DNA of 64,000 bases, from the NCBI RefSeq assembly GCF_023078275.1, contig NC_062972.1, forward strand, positions 13,700,191 through 13,764,190, read 5' to 3'. A model generated the notes under the pieces. The model saw only the letters and a program-made list of their open reading frames with translations. It did not search any database and was not told the DNA's origin. Origin of the DNA: Leguminivora glycinivorella (taxonomy: Eukaryota > Arthropoda > Insecta > Lepidoptera > Tortricidae). This document shows positions 23,218-34,830 of this stretch, piece after piece (the stretch's first letter is position 1; each line of letters begins with the position of its first letter). A program made the position numbers and the translations under genes.

Positions 23218-23925
23218 TGTTAAAATAAAACCATAGTGATTGATAGAAAATCAGTCAACCTTGAAATACTTTTTGAAATAAATACTGCAATATAATATCA
23301 ATAATTCGAGTGAAATCTAAACGCTCCCAAGAGACTGTCAGCAACATATTGCGTTATCAAAACAGGAGCTCTAAAACTCCCATAGAGACATACGACCCAA
23401 AAAACTTGACAACGAAATCAATCGCGTAAGGGATGTTACGGATATCCGTTCCTAACTTATTTGGGGCCAAAACTACAAAGTAGGTGACCGGGAATCGAAC
23501 CCATGACCGCTAAAAAGCTCGGCGCGAGCTGAATAGAAAACGCGAGTCACTTTGGCTGTGAATAATATTGAGGCAACCTACTTTACTTTCGCAAAAAACG
23601 CTTTATTCGTACGCAGTACAGCTATGGTAAGTAGCATTATTTATAGCTTTGGCTATCAAAAACACTTTTAGAACCTACTTCAAAAAGAATAAAATAAGAC
23701 TATCCCTTTTATATGCGACACTAACCGATATGTTTGAAGTCAATGCCAAACCAAATCGAAAACGCCTCAACAAGTAAAAAAAAATCAAATCGGATACCAT
23801 TACTGGTACTGTTCGATGCAGTACAGCTGTTTATGGTAGATTTGGAATCGGAAGAAGGGACGAGTTAATAAAACATAATTATAATTATGGTTAGGTAAAT
23901 ATCAATATGATAATAATAAGAAAGA
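23218..23925. other. No gene seen
   Basis: GGGAATCGAACCCATGACC at 23491 resembles the B-box region of a tRNA-derived SINE on the minus strand, but the rest of a SINE could not be traced. No gene is seen. Confidence 0.35.
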
Positions 23926-24672
23926 TATTATTATCAACGCAGGGCAGCTTGTGGCGAGCTGTTGGGGAACAGCAACCCCACGAACCCGAGTGCTCCCGGG
24001 GAGTTCTGTTACCCGTAAGGCGGGTGGGTGGGACAGTACTCTCTACCTCTGGCTTGCCTTGGCTGGCCGTCCAGAGTGGAGTCGTTAGGGCTACATGCCC
24101 CAGGGGTGGAAGTGAAAATTTGCATAAGACGCGAGTTGGTACAGTGGCTTAACAGCCACTGTACCAACTCGTGGCTTAACAGCCACTGGGCAGAAAGCGG
24201 TGTACACCTCTCGACACCCTTGAGTTCTCACATCGGTGTTGCCCTTGAGCCATCTTGGATGTCGCTTTTTGTGGGGGCCCATCTTGTGGGGACGAGTCAC
24301 CGTCTGCCGGAAATAAAATTGGATACCGTTTTATTAGGCAGGCGTCCGGTTTTTTATCCATAGGCCAGTATTTAGTCCATCACTTTCATCAAAATAGACC
24401 AGTTCATTTTAGATTCCATTAACTCTCAAATAGTCCTTACACCCTGGCGGGTGTTGCCTCTGCGTGTGTCCCATGATACGGGCAAGGGCAACATCCGCTC
24501 GGTGTACCCCTTACATTTCATTAAAGTGTCGAAAGGGCCTCTACGCGTTGGCTTCGGCCCCGCGCACGCCTCCCAAAGGTCCGGAATACCATTGTTCCGT
24601 GATGGGAAAGACATAGAAAGATATTATGAGAATTTTATGCAGCTCTTTAGATACTTAAAATCCTCTGCATCA
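23926..24672 (+). repeat. GC-rich interspersed repeat, perhaps LINE-derived
   Basis: This 0.75-kb GC-rich block contrasts sharply with its surroundings. Overlapping frames of 60-111 codons on both strands give no continuous protein. The block contains CGAACCCGAGTGCTCCC, GTGGGGACGAGTCACCG and GGGCAAGGGCAACATCCGC, which look like fragments of a non-LTR element's 5' or coding region. The family is unproven. Confidence 0.4.
24132..24171. repeat. Perfect hairpin, 18-bp arms, 4-base loop
   Basis: CGAGTTGGTACAGTGGCT (24132-24149) and its exact reverse complement (24154-24171) are separated by TAAC. The loop-proximal part GTGGCTTAACAGCCAC is repeated directly at 24171-24186. Confidence 0.9.
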
Positions 24673-25204
24673 GTTTAGATATCCCTCGTATTTTTGTACA
24701 AACATTTTGTAAAGCGAATAAATGTTATGAATACGCTATTCATAATATTTGCATACAAAAAATTGTGAAACCCTTACAAAATCACTTAAAGCACTGCCAT
24801 GTGACCTGCTTCAGTAAGTCACATAATATCTCAACAAAATCAGCCATGTTTTCCCAGCTGAGTGCCGGCACGTTCCGTTAAACATATTGGACACATGACG
24901 ACACTTGCCTACTTATAATCCTCCCTTTGTTTATATGTAAGTTGAGAGAAATGTCATCCTTTTAAATCTTGCCGCATAATTTCAGATATCATTTGATAAC
25001 TGTGCAATAAAGTTTTAATATAGTTATGTGCCATTCCAGGGAGTTTACCTTTTGAAGGGAATTTTCTCTATGAAAGGCATTATTTTCATTGCTATTTATG
25101 GCACTTCACCTGCATAGGTACCATATAATATACCAAACCAGTTACTTGTTACATGAACATGGATAGAAAATAGTTTTAAACACAATTTCTATTCAATTAA
25201 CATA
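24673..25204. other. No gene seen
   Basis: This is AT-rich DNA left of the hAT element, with no recognised features. Confidence 0.4.
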
Positions 25205-25212
25205 ATAAAAAC

Positions 25213-25723
25213 TAGGGATATACCGACTAGTCGCCGACTAGTTGGGAAAGCCGACTATCCGGCCACATTTGTAGTCGGCGATTAGTCGGCAAAAAGGGCC
25301 GATTAGTCGGCACTTCATTAGTGATAGAAAAACAGTACAAAATTAAATTACCATCTGAAAATTATGGTTGTATTATGTAACTATTCGTAATTCCTATTTA
25401 TTTGTCTAAATAACAAATATCTGTATTTATCACAGAAATAAATATCCCACCTATGATTATCGACTTCATAGGCAAGATCACTACCCACTAAGCCAAGCCG
25501 GTTGTCAAAAATGGAAAATTTATAATTGTATATAAACATTGTCATGAACCTTTGAACTTGAAAAAAATCATGAAAAGCGCGTTCGAAGGACCAAAAATGA
25601 CAATTTAAATGTGAATTTAGTCGAAAATTAAGTTTTGGCCGACTAGCCGACTAATCGGCCACCCAAGCGCCGACTAGTCGGTAGTCGGCCTAGTAGGCCA
25701 AATCAATAGTCGGTACATCCCTA
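25213..25723. mobile_element. Non-autonomous hAT element with 8-bp TSD
   Basis: The ends are TAGGGATATACCGACTA and the inverse of TAGGGATGTACCGACTA (one mismatch in 17). The 8-bp duplication ATAAAAAC flanks it at 25205-25212 and 25724-25731. An 8-bp TSD is diagnostic of the hAT group among elements with such ends. Subterminal regions carry many CGACTA and TAGTCGG motifs in both orientations. A SINE remnant is nested at about 25385-25507. Confidence 0.9.
25385..25507 (-). mobile_element. Decayed SINE fragment inside the hAT element
   Basis: ACAAATATCTGTATTTATCA, GATCACTACCCACTAAGCCA and CCGGTTGTC match the SINE family's head and body, with many substitutions. The B box is damaged. Confidence 0.6.
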
Positions 25724-25731
25724 ATAAAAAC

Positions 25732-26199
25732 ACATAATAGCTAATCGTTTTTACATTTCTAAAAAATAAACTGATTTGACTATGTGGTAGAAACTTACCC
25801 TACATCTTTATTACTATTATAAGGGCTTACTCTTGGCCACAGACTAACCAAAGGCAAAGACGTGGCCTAGGATGGAGTGAGCTTGCCCAAAAGATGCCTG
25901 TTCACCCCACTGCTGCCGAATCGAAGGCAAATCAAATTTTAATACGATCAATAGGACCCGTCATGGTTGTCTAACGATAAAATACAGGCGTGCCAAACAT
26001 TTGGTCCAACCAGGCCAATTGGTGAGGAAGTTCCGACCACAGACTACACAGATACCGCATTATGAAACCTTTACAAAGAGCGCGTGGTCACCAGACATAT
26101 ACAATTTTACCAGTAAAAGTGCAATTGAGTAGCATCGTACATTATTACATAATAACAGCCTAATTTTAGCTCTAAAACTCTTTTTTTTTTAATTTTCAA
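25732..26199 (+). repeat. Probable LINE-derived fragment
   Basis: From about 25870 a frame reads GWSELAQKMPVHPTAAESK and stops soon after. The wording GAGCTTGCCCAAAAGATGCC looks like a decayed LINE segment. Confidence is low because no motif of reverse transcriptase is visible. Confidence 0.3.
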
Positions 26200-26426
26200 T
26201 TCAAAATTACACGAGTGCTGGTTGTTAACGTTGAGACACAACTCTTATTTATCCCATCCTAGCGACTGCGCCATGTAAAATATGTATTGATATGGAGGTG
26301 TAAATAACACACGTAAGCTAGTTCCAAGACTGTATCTAAACACTATATAATTATAACAAAAACTATATAATTATGATAGTATCAAGCGGTTGCAATGTTT
26401 ACAATCAGCACTCGTGTAATTTTGAA
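26200..26426. mobile_element. Small inverted-repeat element (about 227 bp)
   Basis: CAAAATTACACGAGTGCTG (26202-26220) is exactly mirrored at 26406-26424, and the match continues with one mismatch. The interior is non-coding. The class was not assigned. Confidence 0.65.
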
Positions 26427-27596
26427 CGCAACTGCGTTACCATAGAGAACATAATAATTATGTGTAGTGACTTTGAGCTGGCTTGAATACTCTTTCTAAT
26501 AGGTGGTGGTGAGGTCTGTGGTCCGACACACATAGCAGGGGCGATGTAGACGGCCGATCAGTGGACCAGTGGGGCAGGTCATAAGTGTCGTAATATCGAC
26601 TGTTCCCTAATATTCGTACTGAGGCGTTATTACACACGGCTGTGTTCAAATATTAAATAACCTGAACCTTCATTCTGTATATACGCTTTATATGTAGCTA
26701 CATTACTGCTTAGGCTTTGCCGTTGAAATCACTGCCATTTTCAAGATAAGAAAGAATAATTTTTGCACCTGCATTATCCTGACTTATGTAACAGTCAGCT
26801 CGTTTATTAATTTTAAATAAAAGCAAACAAACATTTATTTGTCATATCTAGTTATTCCGACCTCGTGAACTGTTTCTCTGATTTCCAGTTGAGATGTTCA
26901 ACGTGATCTAATTTGCGATTCTTTTTGTGAGAAACAGCGTGTTTCACAACAAGAGTTCGCTATGACAAGCTCTATCTTTGTAAAAAATGATCATTTAATT
27001 ACTTGCAATAATTTACAATTTGTGTATATTTAACATACTGAGGTTAATTAAATGGAACAATCTCAAAATTGCAAAAATAAATACTTTTCGATAGAAAATA
27101 TCAATATAAAAAGTAACCAAAATGTGAAACAGGCAATGTTTGAAAATGCTGCTCAGTACGCTCACCCCATTTCAAGAGACAGAGAAACAATCCGTATAAG
27201 CTTCATGCGTAAAGATATCTAAGAGAGATAATAATTAGTTGCAACAATCTTGGAACTTCTTATACTGGCGAAGCGTCTAATTAGGTACTACACTAGTTCT
27301 AAAAACCTGATGGATGGCCAGGTGCGGAACGAGTACCAATTAAGGCGGCCCAGATTCCAAGTTTTTGTGGGTGAGGCGGATAGATCGAAATGTACGACCC
27401 GTATGAGGGACTTACGGCTCGGTCAATATTGACAGCGCTTGCTTAGTCTCACCTTACATTATGTGCCTAGGGATCTGGACATGTGTTGTTAACACTGATT
27501 CGGGCTGAATTAGAACAATTTTTGTTCTTTTTTCTATTATTATCCCTAGGACTCGTAGTCCGGAGTTATTTTCGTTTAATCCGAGCACTCATTTTT
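26427..27596. other. No gene seen
   Basis: This is AT-rich. Short frames at 26458-26649 and 27250-27432 show no motif or splice context. Confidence 0.4.
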
Positions 27597-27636
27597 AACC
27601 CCCGACGCAAAAACGACGGGTGTTATAAGTTTGACG

Positions 27637-27699
<63 letters not shown>

Positions 27700-27880
27700 G
27701 TGTGTGTCTGTCTGTGGCACCGTAGCTCCCGAACGGGTGAACCGATATCGATTTAGTTTTTTTTGTTTGAAAGCTGAGTTAGTCGGGAGTGTTCTTAGCC
27801 ATGTTTCATGAAAATCGGTCCACTATGTCGCGGTCGGGGGTTTTTTCAAAAGTTTAATTTTGTGGTTAGGTTATTAATAT
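27597..27880 (+). repeat. Dispersed repeat CCCGACGCAAAAACGA with (GTCT)n tract
   Basis: CGACGCAAAAACGACGGGTG is followed by a (GTCT)n microsatellite (27637-27710). Then come CACCGTAGCTCCCGAACGGG and GTTCTTAGCCATGTTTCATG. The same family lies in the opposite orientation at 58715-58890, where the microsatellite is almost absent. Confidence 0.75.
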
Positions 27881-28260
27881 ATTTCCGTTAGTTCTTATAA
27901 ACGTTTCAATTGAAAATGATGTTGCCTAGGCACTTGGCAAAAACCAGTTTTCAACAATAGGGTAAACGAGAAATATTGGAAAATTCGTAAAAAGAGAATT
28001 GAGGATATCGTATTTTTTTTTCAATCGTTTTTTACAAGTACATTAAGGATAATTAACTATAATGAAGATTTTGTGTGTTCTAATATTTTAGCTTCAGGTT
28101 TAGCTCTAGCTGTAGCAATTATTTTACTATCTATCGATCTAACAGATCAAACACACATTTCTTTTCATCATAGCATTCATCTCACTCGTTTCATAGGCAA
28201 TTATTTATAGATATTTTAGGTATATAATTTCATCTCTTTACAATATTTCTTATTCAATCA

Positions 28261-28523
28261 ATTATGTGTTATCGTGATCTGATCCGGTTCCGGCAGAATA
28301 TCAGTGCTGCTGCCTCAGGGCGTAGCGTAATACTGAGCCGTAACCCTTTTGTCTTGTTGCGACGCGCACAGTATCATAGTACGCTATTGTAAAAATCTGT
28401 GTAATTTCCTGTTTTCCAATTTGCTTATTATGTATTCTAATTCTTTTTTGTAACTTATTTCTTTTGTGTATTCTGTGTGTATTGTGACAAACAAATAAAC
28501 GTATATCTATCTATCTATCTATT
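28261..28523 (+). mobile_element. Retroposon 3' end with (ATCT)n tail
   Basis: GTAGCGTAATACTGAGCCG, then ACAAACAAATAAACGT, then (ATCT)n at 28505-28523 forms a typical retroposon tail. No coding part is visible. Confidence 0.5.
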
Positions 28524-29684
28524 TCATTTGGATTTGTAATCTTAGACATATTCTATTTGTCTCAAAATTGACTTTGTCAGGCCGAAGAAGAATCGCTGTA
28601 CAAACAATTATATTGCGACAGCTCACAATCATATTACAAATAAACAAAGCCAAGTTTAACCAGCAAATCAGTCCCACGGCAATCCAAGATGCTGTTGACC
28701 CGCTGCCCTGTCTGCCACCGAACAGTGCGCTTGACAGCGACTCCATTCCAATTTATAGATAACTAGTAATTACGCCAGCGACAAGGGAGCAACAACGGGA
28801 ATAAACGTTTGATATCTATTGAAACTTCACTCAATTTCAAACTTTTTGCTGAGATAACTTGGATCTCATAAAAGTCATACAACGATGATTGTGTACTGAG
28901 TTCGTGAGAATATACTAGCAGCTTCTTATATACTAGTTTGAATTGAAAGTCATTGTTTTTTTTAATATTAATGACATGTACCTGAAACCTGCTAACTGCT
29001 AAAAATTTAAGCCAATGGCTAGCTTATACACTTGTACAATGTACATATACTCGTATGTACATTGCAGCATGATGGTGTTACAACTAAGCTTACAGTTTTG
29101 TTTCTACTAGACATACAACATACACTAAGCAAGTATTTTAACAAGTACAAACCTATATCATAATTTCTTTCTATGAATAACACACAAATGGTAATGACCG
29201 GTAAAAGTAAGTAACGTATGTATTATTTTCTGAAAATCAATTATTATTTAAACGACATCAAATGATTAATTAAAAGTACCCCCTTCTCATAAAATACCCA
29301 ATTCATTACCCTCCAGAGTGCTCTAGACTACACTTATTAGACTAAGACAAATTGTCTAGCGAAGCTGAAAAGTCTTTAAAGCAAAGAAATCTCGTCTGTA
29401 ATCTGTTTCTACAAGCTTCAGTGAAAAGCGACGTGAGTAGAATTTAATATAAGCCTGGGAATTTACCATGAGTTAATGACGTTTTAGATACGTTACTCGA
29501 TAGCGATAGCGTCCATGAGATTGGACATGTCGAGCGATTTGTATTGAATACTCCTGAAGTTCCTGAACACTTGATATAGTAGTAGATGGACGCTCTTGTT
29601 GGGCTATTCCTCAATACACGCGCATTATTTCCATACTTGTGTATATGCGAACGGCAAGCAATAGCGAGTAGTGTCACGCACGTC
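28524..29684. other. No confident gene; one unassigned frame
   Basis: The minus-strand frame at 28519-28746 (75 codons) contains a hydrophobic stretch (SWIAVGLICWLNLALFICNM) that could be a membrane segment. There is no upstream support and no homologue was recognised. The rest is AT-rich. Confidence 0.3.
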
Positions 29685-30616
29685 TAGAGATGGGTAGGGG
29701 TGAGTAAATACTGAGTATTTACCCGTAATTTACTCAAAGCACCGAGTAAATACTGGTATTTACTCATTTGGGTGAGTAGAAACTGTTACCTAAAAATAAT
29801 TTAAAAAATGAGATTTAAGTATTTAGTCGTGTTTATTTTAACTGTGTGGACCTGTTTAAATGAGATTTATATTATTAGAAGCTTATGGGAGTCTTAGTTT
29901 GTCGAAAAAGAGGTAATCATTGTGAGAAAAAAATAGTGATAATGTTTAGTTAGCAGTTTTTTTTTATTTTTTTTTTTGTTTTAAAAAAGCAGGTATTTAC
30001 AGTAAAAGTATGAGAATTAAATTAAATTGATGTTCTGGATAATGGCATGACGTTCGGAAGTGATTGTTAATGTGGCACTTACGACCTTTTATTAAGGGTT
30101 TTCTAAAGAAAACTCAAAAATGGCTCAGCTGATGACGTTTAAAGTACTAGTTTTGTGTTTTGTATTATATGGGCAATGATTTGACGGTTTCTGGATATTT
30201 TTCCAACAACGAATTCGAAAGTTATAAAGGTTTAAACATTATTTCGGCCTTAATTATAGTTTTAGTCCAAAAGTGTTCATATTATTAAAAAACTTTTTTA
30301 GAAACATTCAATTAGTTTTTAAAGACCTATCAGATGATGTATAATACACTGGTAATTTCTGAATTTTATTTTTGTGAAAAATAGTTACATGTATGGAGAG
30401 CACGTCTTTAAAATAAAATTCATATAAATTTGATTGCTTAACTTAGTAGCCGATAACAAACTACACCAATATTTCTAATTTGTATTTCCATTTCAGCACG
30501 CTAAATAGTTTATACCCACCAATTTGAGTAAAAACGAGTAAATACGTGTATTTTGAGTAAATACTGAGTATTTACTCGATATTTACTCTTGAGTATTTAC
30601 TCACTACCCATCTCTA
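29685..30616. mobile_element. Non-autonomous hAT element with 8-bp TSD (932 bp)
   Basis: The ends share TAGAGATGGGTAG as inverted repeats. The 8-bp duplication CGCACGTC lies at 29677-29684 and 30617-30624. Both subterminal zones are filled with GAGTAAATACT and AGTATTTACTC in alternating orientation, likely transposase-binding sites. The interior is AT-rich and non-coding. Confidence 0.92.
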
Positions 30617-30624
30617 CGCACGTC

Positions 30625-31302
30625 ATTATCACGCACGCACACAACGACAACTGTATGGTCACTGAATTAACAACTGCGACACGTCCGCCGCCGGCTTGTC
30701 CGCTCTAGTATTATATCCTCTGAGGTGCCATCACAAAGGTGGTCTCCATAATTCGTACTAGGAAATCTGAGCTAAAACGTCACGGAATACATAAATTTTC
30801 CGTGTCTTTTAAGATATCGAGTAACGTAACGTATAAAAAAATGTGAAAAACGAATGGTAGAGGCACTGAAGGGTCGACAGAGACAAACTTTATATAATTC
30901 TTTGGTCACAAAAATACGTTTTAAGTGAACGTGATTCACGTTGGCGTTGGAAATAGATTTGTAAACCTACATATAAAAATAAACGTATGGTGATGAATGA
31001 CACGAGTGGAAAATTCACTCTTTAGTGGAACATTTTGTTATTCGCCCAGTTCAGTAGGTACATTAGTGTAAGTTCTAGGTTCTAGTTCTCCTACGAGAAG
31101 TTTGAAGGGGACTAACTATATGAAGTGGGTAGTTAGTGCACACCTTCTATAACATTCGATAAAATGTAAAAAAAATATGTACCAAATAGTCTATTTGTTA
31201 GACAATTTTCCTTCATTTTTACATTAAAACTGGTGTCGTTAAATTATTTCTTATTTAATTATGGGTGAAGTAAAATCTCTCTTACATTACATTTATGCCT
31301 TA
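30625..31302. other. No gene seen
   Basis: A less AT-rich piece at 30650-30760 (CACGTCCGCCGCCGGCTTG) directly continues the sequence left of the hAT element. It has no open frame of interest. Confidence 0.4.
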
Positions 31303-32270
31303 TAATATAAAAGAAGAAGCTGACTGACTGACTGACTGACTGACATATCAACGCACAGCCGAAACCGCTGGTCCTAGAGATTTCAAATTTGGCACGTAGG
31401 TTCCTTATGTAGTATAGAGGAGCACTAAGAAAGGATTTTCCAAAATTCACCTCCTAAGGGGGTCAAATGGGGGTTCAAAGTTTGTATGGGGAAACAAGAT
31501 TAGTTTGACTATTTTATTCGAAACTTCACAGGAAGATTCCTTAAGACATATGACTGAATACGTGTTTCAGGTTTTTTGAAAATTTAACCCCTAAAAGGGT
31601 GAAAAGGGGGTGATAAAGTCAAAAAATCAATATGGGTATCGTTTTTATGGTTTATCGGGTCGCTGTTCACGATAAATACAACGTTTTTAAAATCTACGAG
31701 GCGGAAGTGAAATACCTTCTCCCCTGTTGTGGTGCAATGGGGTTTAAATATCAAAAATATATATAAAAGATGATATTGACTGACTGACTGACATATCAAC
31801 GCACAGCCGAAACCGCTGGTCCTAGAGATGTCAAATTTGGCACGTAGGTTCCCTATATAGTGTAGAGGAGCACTAAGAAAGAATTTTTCAAAATTCGCCT
31901 CCTAAGGGACTCAAATGGGGGTTCAAAGTTTGTATGGGGAAACAAGATTAGTTTGACTATTTTATACGAAACTTCACAGGAGGATTCCTAAAGACATATG
32001 ACTAAATACATGTTTCAGGTTTTTTGAAAATTTGACCCCTAAAAGGGTGCAAAGGGGGTAAAGTCAAAAACACAATATGGGTATCGTTTTTATGGTTTAT
32101 CGGGTCGCTGATTACGATAAATACAACGATTTTAAAATCTAATGAGGTGGAAAATAAATTTTCTCCCCTGTTGTAGTGCAATAGGGTTAAAATATCCAAA
32201 ATAGCCATAAGAGGAGCATTAAGAAAGGATTTTTCAAAGTTCACCTAGCATGATAATTTGACAAGGGCAA

Positions 32271-32301
<31 letters not shown>

Positions 32302-33357
32302 AACGGGATAGGCATAGGGTTAGGGATAGGGATAGGGATGGGGATGGGGATGGGGATAGGGATAGGGATAGGTATAGATAGGGATAGGGATAGAAATAGG
32401 GGACGGGGACGGGGATAGGGATAGGGATAGGGATAGGGATAGGGATAGGGATAGGGATAGGGATAGGGATAGGGATAGGGATAGGGATAGGGATAGGCGT
32501 AGGGATAGGGATAGGGATAGGGATAGGCGTAGGGATAGGGATAGGGATAGGGATAAGGATAAGGATAGGTATAGATAGGGATAGGGATAGAAATAGGGAT
32601 AGGAATAGGGGACGGGGACGGGGACGGGGATAGGGATAGGGATAGGGATAGGGGAGGGACGGGACGGGGACGGGGACGAGGACAAGGACAGAGATAGGGA
32701 CGGGGATAAGAATAGGGATTGGGGTCGGAATAATCGGCCGGCAATCGATACCTAGGCAGTGTTAAAAGACAGGTGGCTCAGTGGGAAGGGATTAGTAAGT
32801 AGGCATCGGCGAGTATCCTGCATGCGTGATAACTATTATATTCAATGTGCTGTAAGAAGATCGTTGTTTGCTTGCCTTTTATATGTTTATGTTTGCAATA
32901 AGTATAAGCAAAATGGAAAAAATTGTAAGCGATAATGCAAGGAAGTACTTTTTACCCTACCGACCATAGCGTAGAGATACTGGATATGTGGGTTGTATGA
33001 AGTTTCCCCAGTATAAATATTTATATAGGTAAAATACATACATATTCGTACCTACTACCTACGCTGTGGTCGCTGTGTAACAATTCTACAATCATTGCAA
33101 GAATTTCTTTTAAAACAATAGTAATATGTGTAAGGTACAGTCAACCAAAAAGCAGTGTAAGGTTCTTGGCTGACCGTACAGCAAATAGATCAGTTACAAT
33201 GGCCCCCCAGTCGAGAATTGCCCCGCTTTACCTTAATCGAAATACAGACAGATGTACCTACAAAGAAACCTACGGATCCAAATGAAAATCTTATTTTTTG
33301 TAAACGTTTCAATAAGAATACTTTTATTACGCGGGCGAAGCCGCGGGTAAAAGCTAG
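31303..33357 (+). mobile_element. CTAG-hairpin element B with shorter hexamer array (2.05 kb)
   Basis: It has the same layout as element A: AAAAGAAGAAG and (CTGA)n, duplicated 5' units (from about 31309 and 31760), a hexamer array, the shared 3' region, and the hairpin GCGGGCGAAGCCGCGGG ending in CTAG at 33357. A 13-bp direct repeat TGCCTTATAATAT flanks it (31296-31308 and 33358-33370). It lacks the retroposon found in A. Confidence 0.75.
32262..32720 (+). repeat. (GGGATA)n-type array in element B, about 0.45 kb
   Basis: GGGACA, GGGATA, GGGATG, GGCGTA and GGGACG variants alternate. It is less homogeneous and less than half the length of the array in element A. The 121- and 167-codon minus-strand frames over it are artefacts. 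Confidence 0.95.
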
Positions 33358-33639
33358 TGCCTTATAATATTTATTGTCAAACGTGGTTTTGCGCGGTGTA
33401 ATTTGTAGAAACATTTTTTGACAAAATAATTTTGTCCAGTAATTAATTTGACAAAAATAAAGTTGAGCAAACTTTTCTAGTCCAACTGAACCTTGGGAAT
33501 AAAACTGAAATTATCATTTGACAATTTTAAGTTAAAGGCAAAAAAATCTTCGGTAAATTAAATTATTAATTAATTAATTATTACTTCGTTATATTCTTCC
33601 TGTATTAAATTACAAAACCTACGCAAAACAAATAATAAA
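33358..33639. other. Short AT-rich gap
   Basis: No gene or repeat is recognised between element B and the next SINE. Confidence 0.4.
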
Positions 33640-33838
33640 TAAATAAATATTGGGGAAACCTTACACAGATCAACTTAGCCCCAAACTAAGCAAAGCTTGT
33701 ACTATGGGTGCTAAGCGACGATATACGTACTTAAATAGATAAATACATACTTATATACACAGAAAACATCCATGACTCAGGAACAAATATCTGTGCTCAT
33801 CACACAAATAAATGCCCTTACCGGGATTCGAACCCAAT
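33640..33838 (-). mobile_element. tRNA-derived SINE, 5'-truncated
   Basis: The body matches the 6.7-kb copy (CCAAACTAAGCAAAGC, AACATCCATGACTCAGGAAC), and the copy stops within the B box (GGGATTCGAACCC). The A-box half is missing, so it cannot be transcribed from its own promoter. Confidence 0.8.
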
Positions 33839-34324
33839 CATTTAATAACATATAATTAAATGTTAAATTTCGCCGAAAACATCATGCGAAATTTCTAAAA
33901 ATAATGTTTATCGTCAAGGATTTTTTTAAATATCCATATCTTGCTAAGATAAGATGTTACATTGAAGCTACAGCAATGAAAAACACCTCAATAACTTAGC
34001 ACTTAAATCACGTACTACTTTTAACAGCTTTATAAATACGGTCGTTAATATTTTCTAAATCAAATGGGAATTCGATGTCACACCTCCCTATCTTAAACTT
34101 AATAAAAAGTTAAATTACCAGTATATATGGTATACCTACCTATCCTAAATAAATAAGTCTTTAAATGATTTTTTATGCATTCATAACGATGATTCAATTT
34201 ACTTTGCTACGTCAACATCTTTAGAGTTAAATACTGAATGTCTCGAGGTTATGGCTCATTACAATTCTTTAAAAAAAAACATGTCTCGTAGACTTTGGTT
34301 GTTATTTTTCTTTTATAATACCAT
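33839..34324. other. No gene seen
   Basis: This is AT-rich unique-looking DNA. Confidence 0.4.
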
Positions 34325-34598
34325 ACGATACCTGAATGATAATATTGATAATTATCAATATGATTTGTCTTAATTGTTTACGCTAATTCGTGTGAATGAT
34401 CACTATTTCTCGAAGCTACAAGTTACAATTTACAAGTGGTTGTCAATGTCTAATAAGACAAGTTGGAAAGAGACTTCCGCTTGTAACTTGTAACTTTCAG
34501 TTTTGAGAAATGGGCCGCAGATAGTCATCACACGAATTAGCGTAAACAATTAAGACAAATCATATTGATAATTATCAATATTATCATTCAGGTATCGT
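34325..34598. mobile_element. MITE with perfect 71-bp inverted arms
   Basis: Arms 34325-34395 and 34528-34598 are identical inverted copies starting ACGATACCTGAATG. Each arm contains the smaller palindrome ATTGATAATTATCAAT. The 132-bp centre has a second, imperfect pair (ACAAGTTACAA with TTGTAACTTGT). No coding is seen. Confidence 0.85.
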
Positions 34599-34679
34599 TA
34601 TACTATCAAGTGGTCAACACAAACAATGTAAATATAAATTATTATTTTTTTTATTAAGCAGAAACGTCTGCTAACGATT

Positions 34680-34760
34680 CTAAACTGGTCTCAATTGGTA
34701 AGAGCATTGCACGGATTGCAAAAATGGTGCGGGTTCAAGTCCCGCTAGAAGCGTAAATTT
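34680..34760 (+). ncRNA. tRNA-like sequence, probably a SINE head
   Basis: The T arm is perfect (GCGGG, loop TTCAAGT, CCCGC) with a B box GGTTCAAGTCC. A D-arm-like CTCAATTGGTAAGAG precedes it, and GATTCTA and TAGAAGC can form six of seven acceptor pairs. The anticodon stem does not pair in the standard way, and the distance between acceptor and D arm is too long. It is therefore likely a tRNA-derived SINE head or a tRNA pseudogene, not a working tRNA. Confidence 0.45.
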
Positions 34761-34830
34761 TTCCATTTTTTCCTTTAATATAAAAATGTAAATATGAGTT
34801 TCAATTTGCATCCAACATAGACGCGCTCTC

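Noticed and set aside
23926..24672. Host gene exons in the GC-rich block
   Set aside because: Frames are short, overlap on both strands and show no domain. Composition and motifs fit a transposon fragment.
32241..32744. 121- and 167-codon minus-strand frames
   Set aside because: They are low-complexity translation of the hexamer array of element B.
34680..34760. Functional tRNA gene
   Set aside because: The T arm is perfect, but the anticodon stem does not form and the acceptor to D-arm spacing is wrong. A SINE head or pseudogene is more likely.
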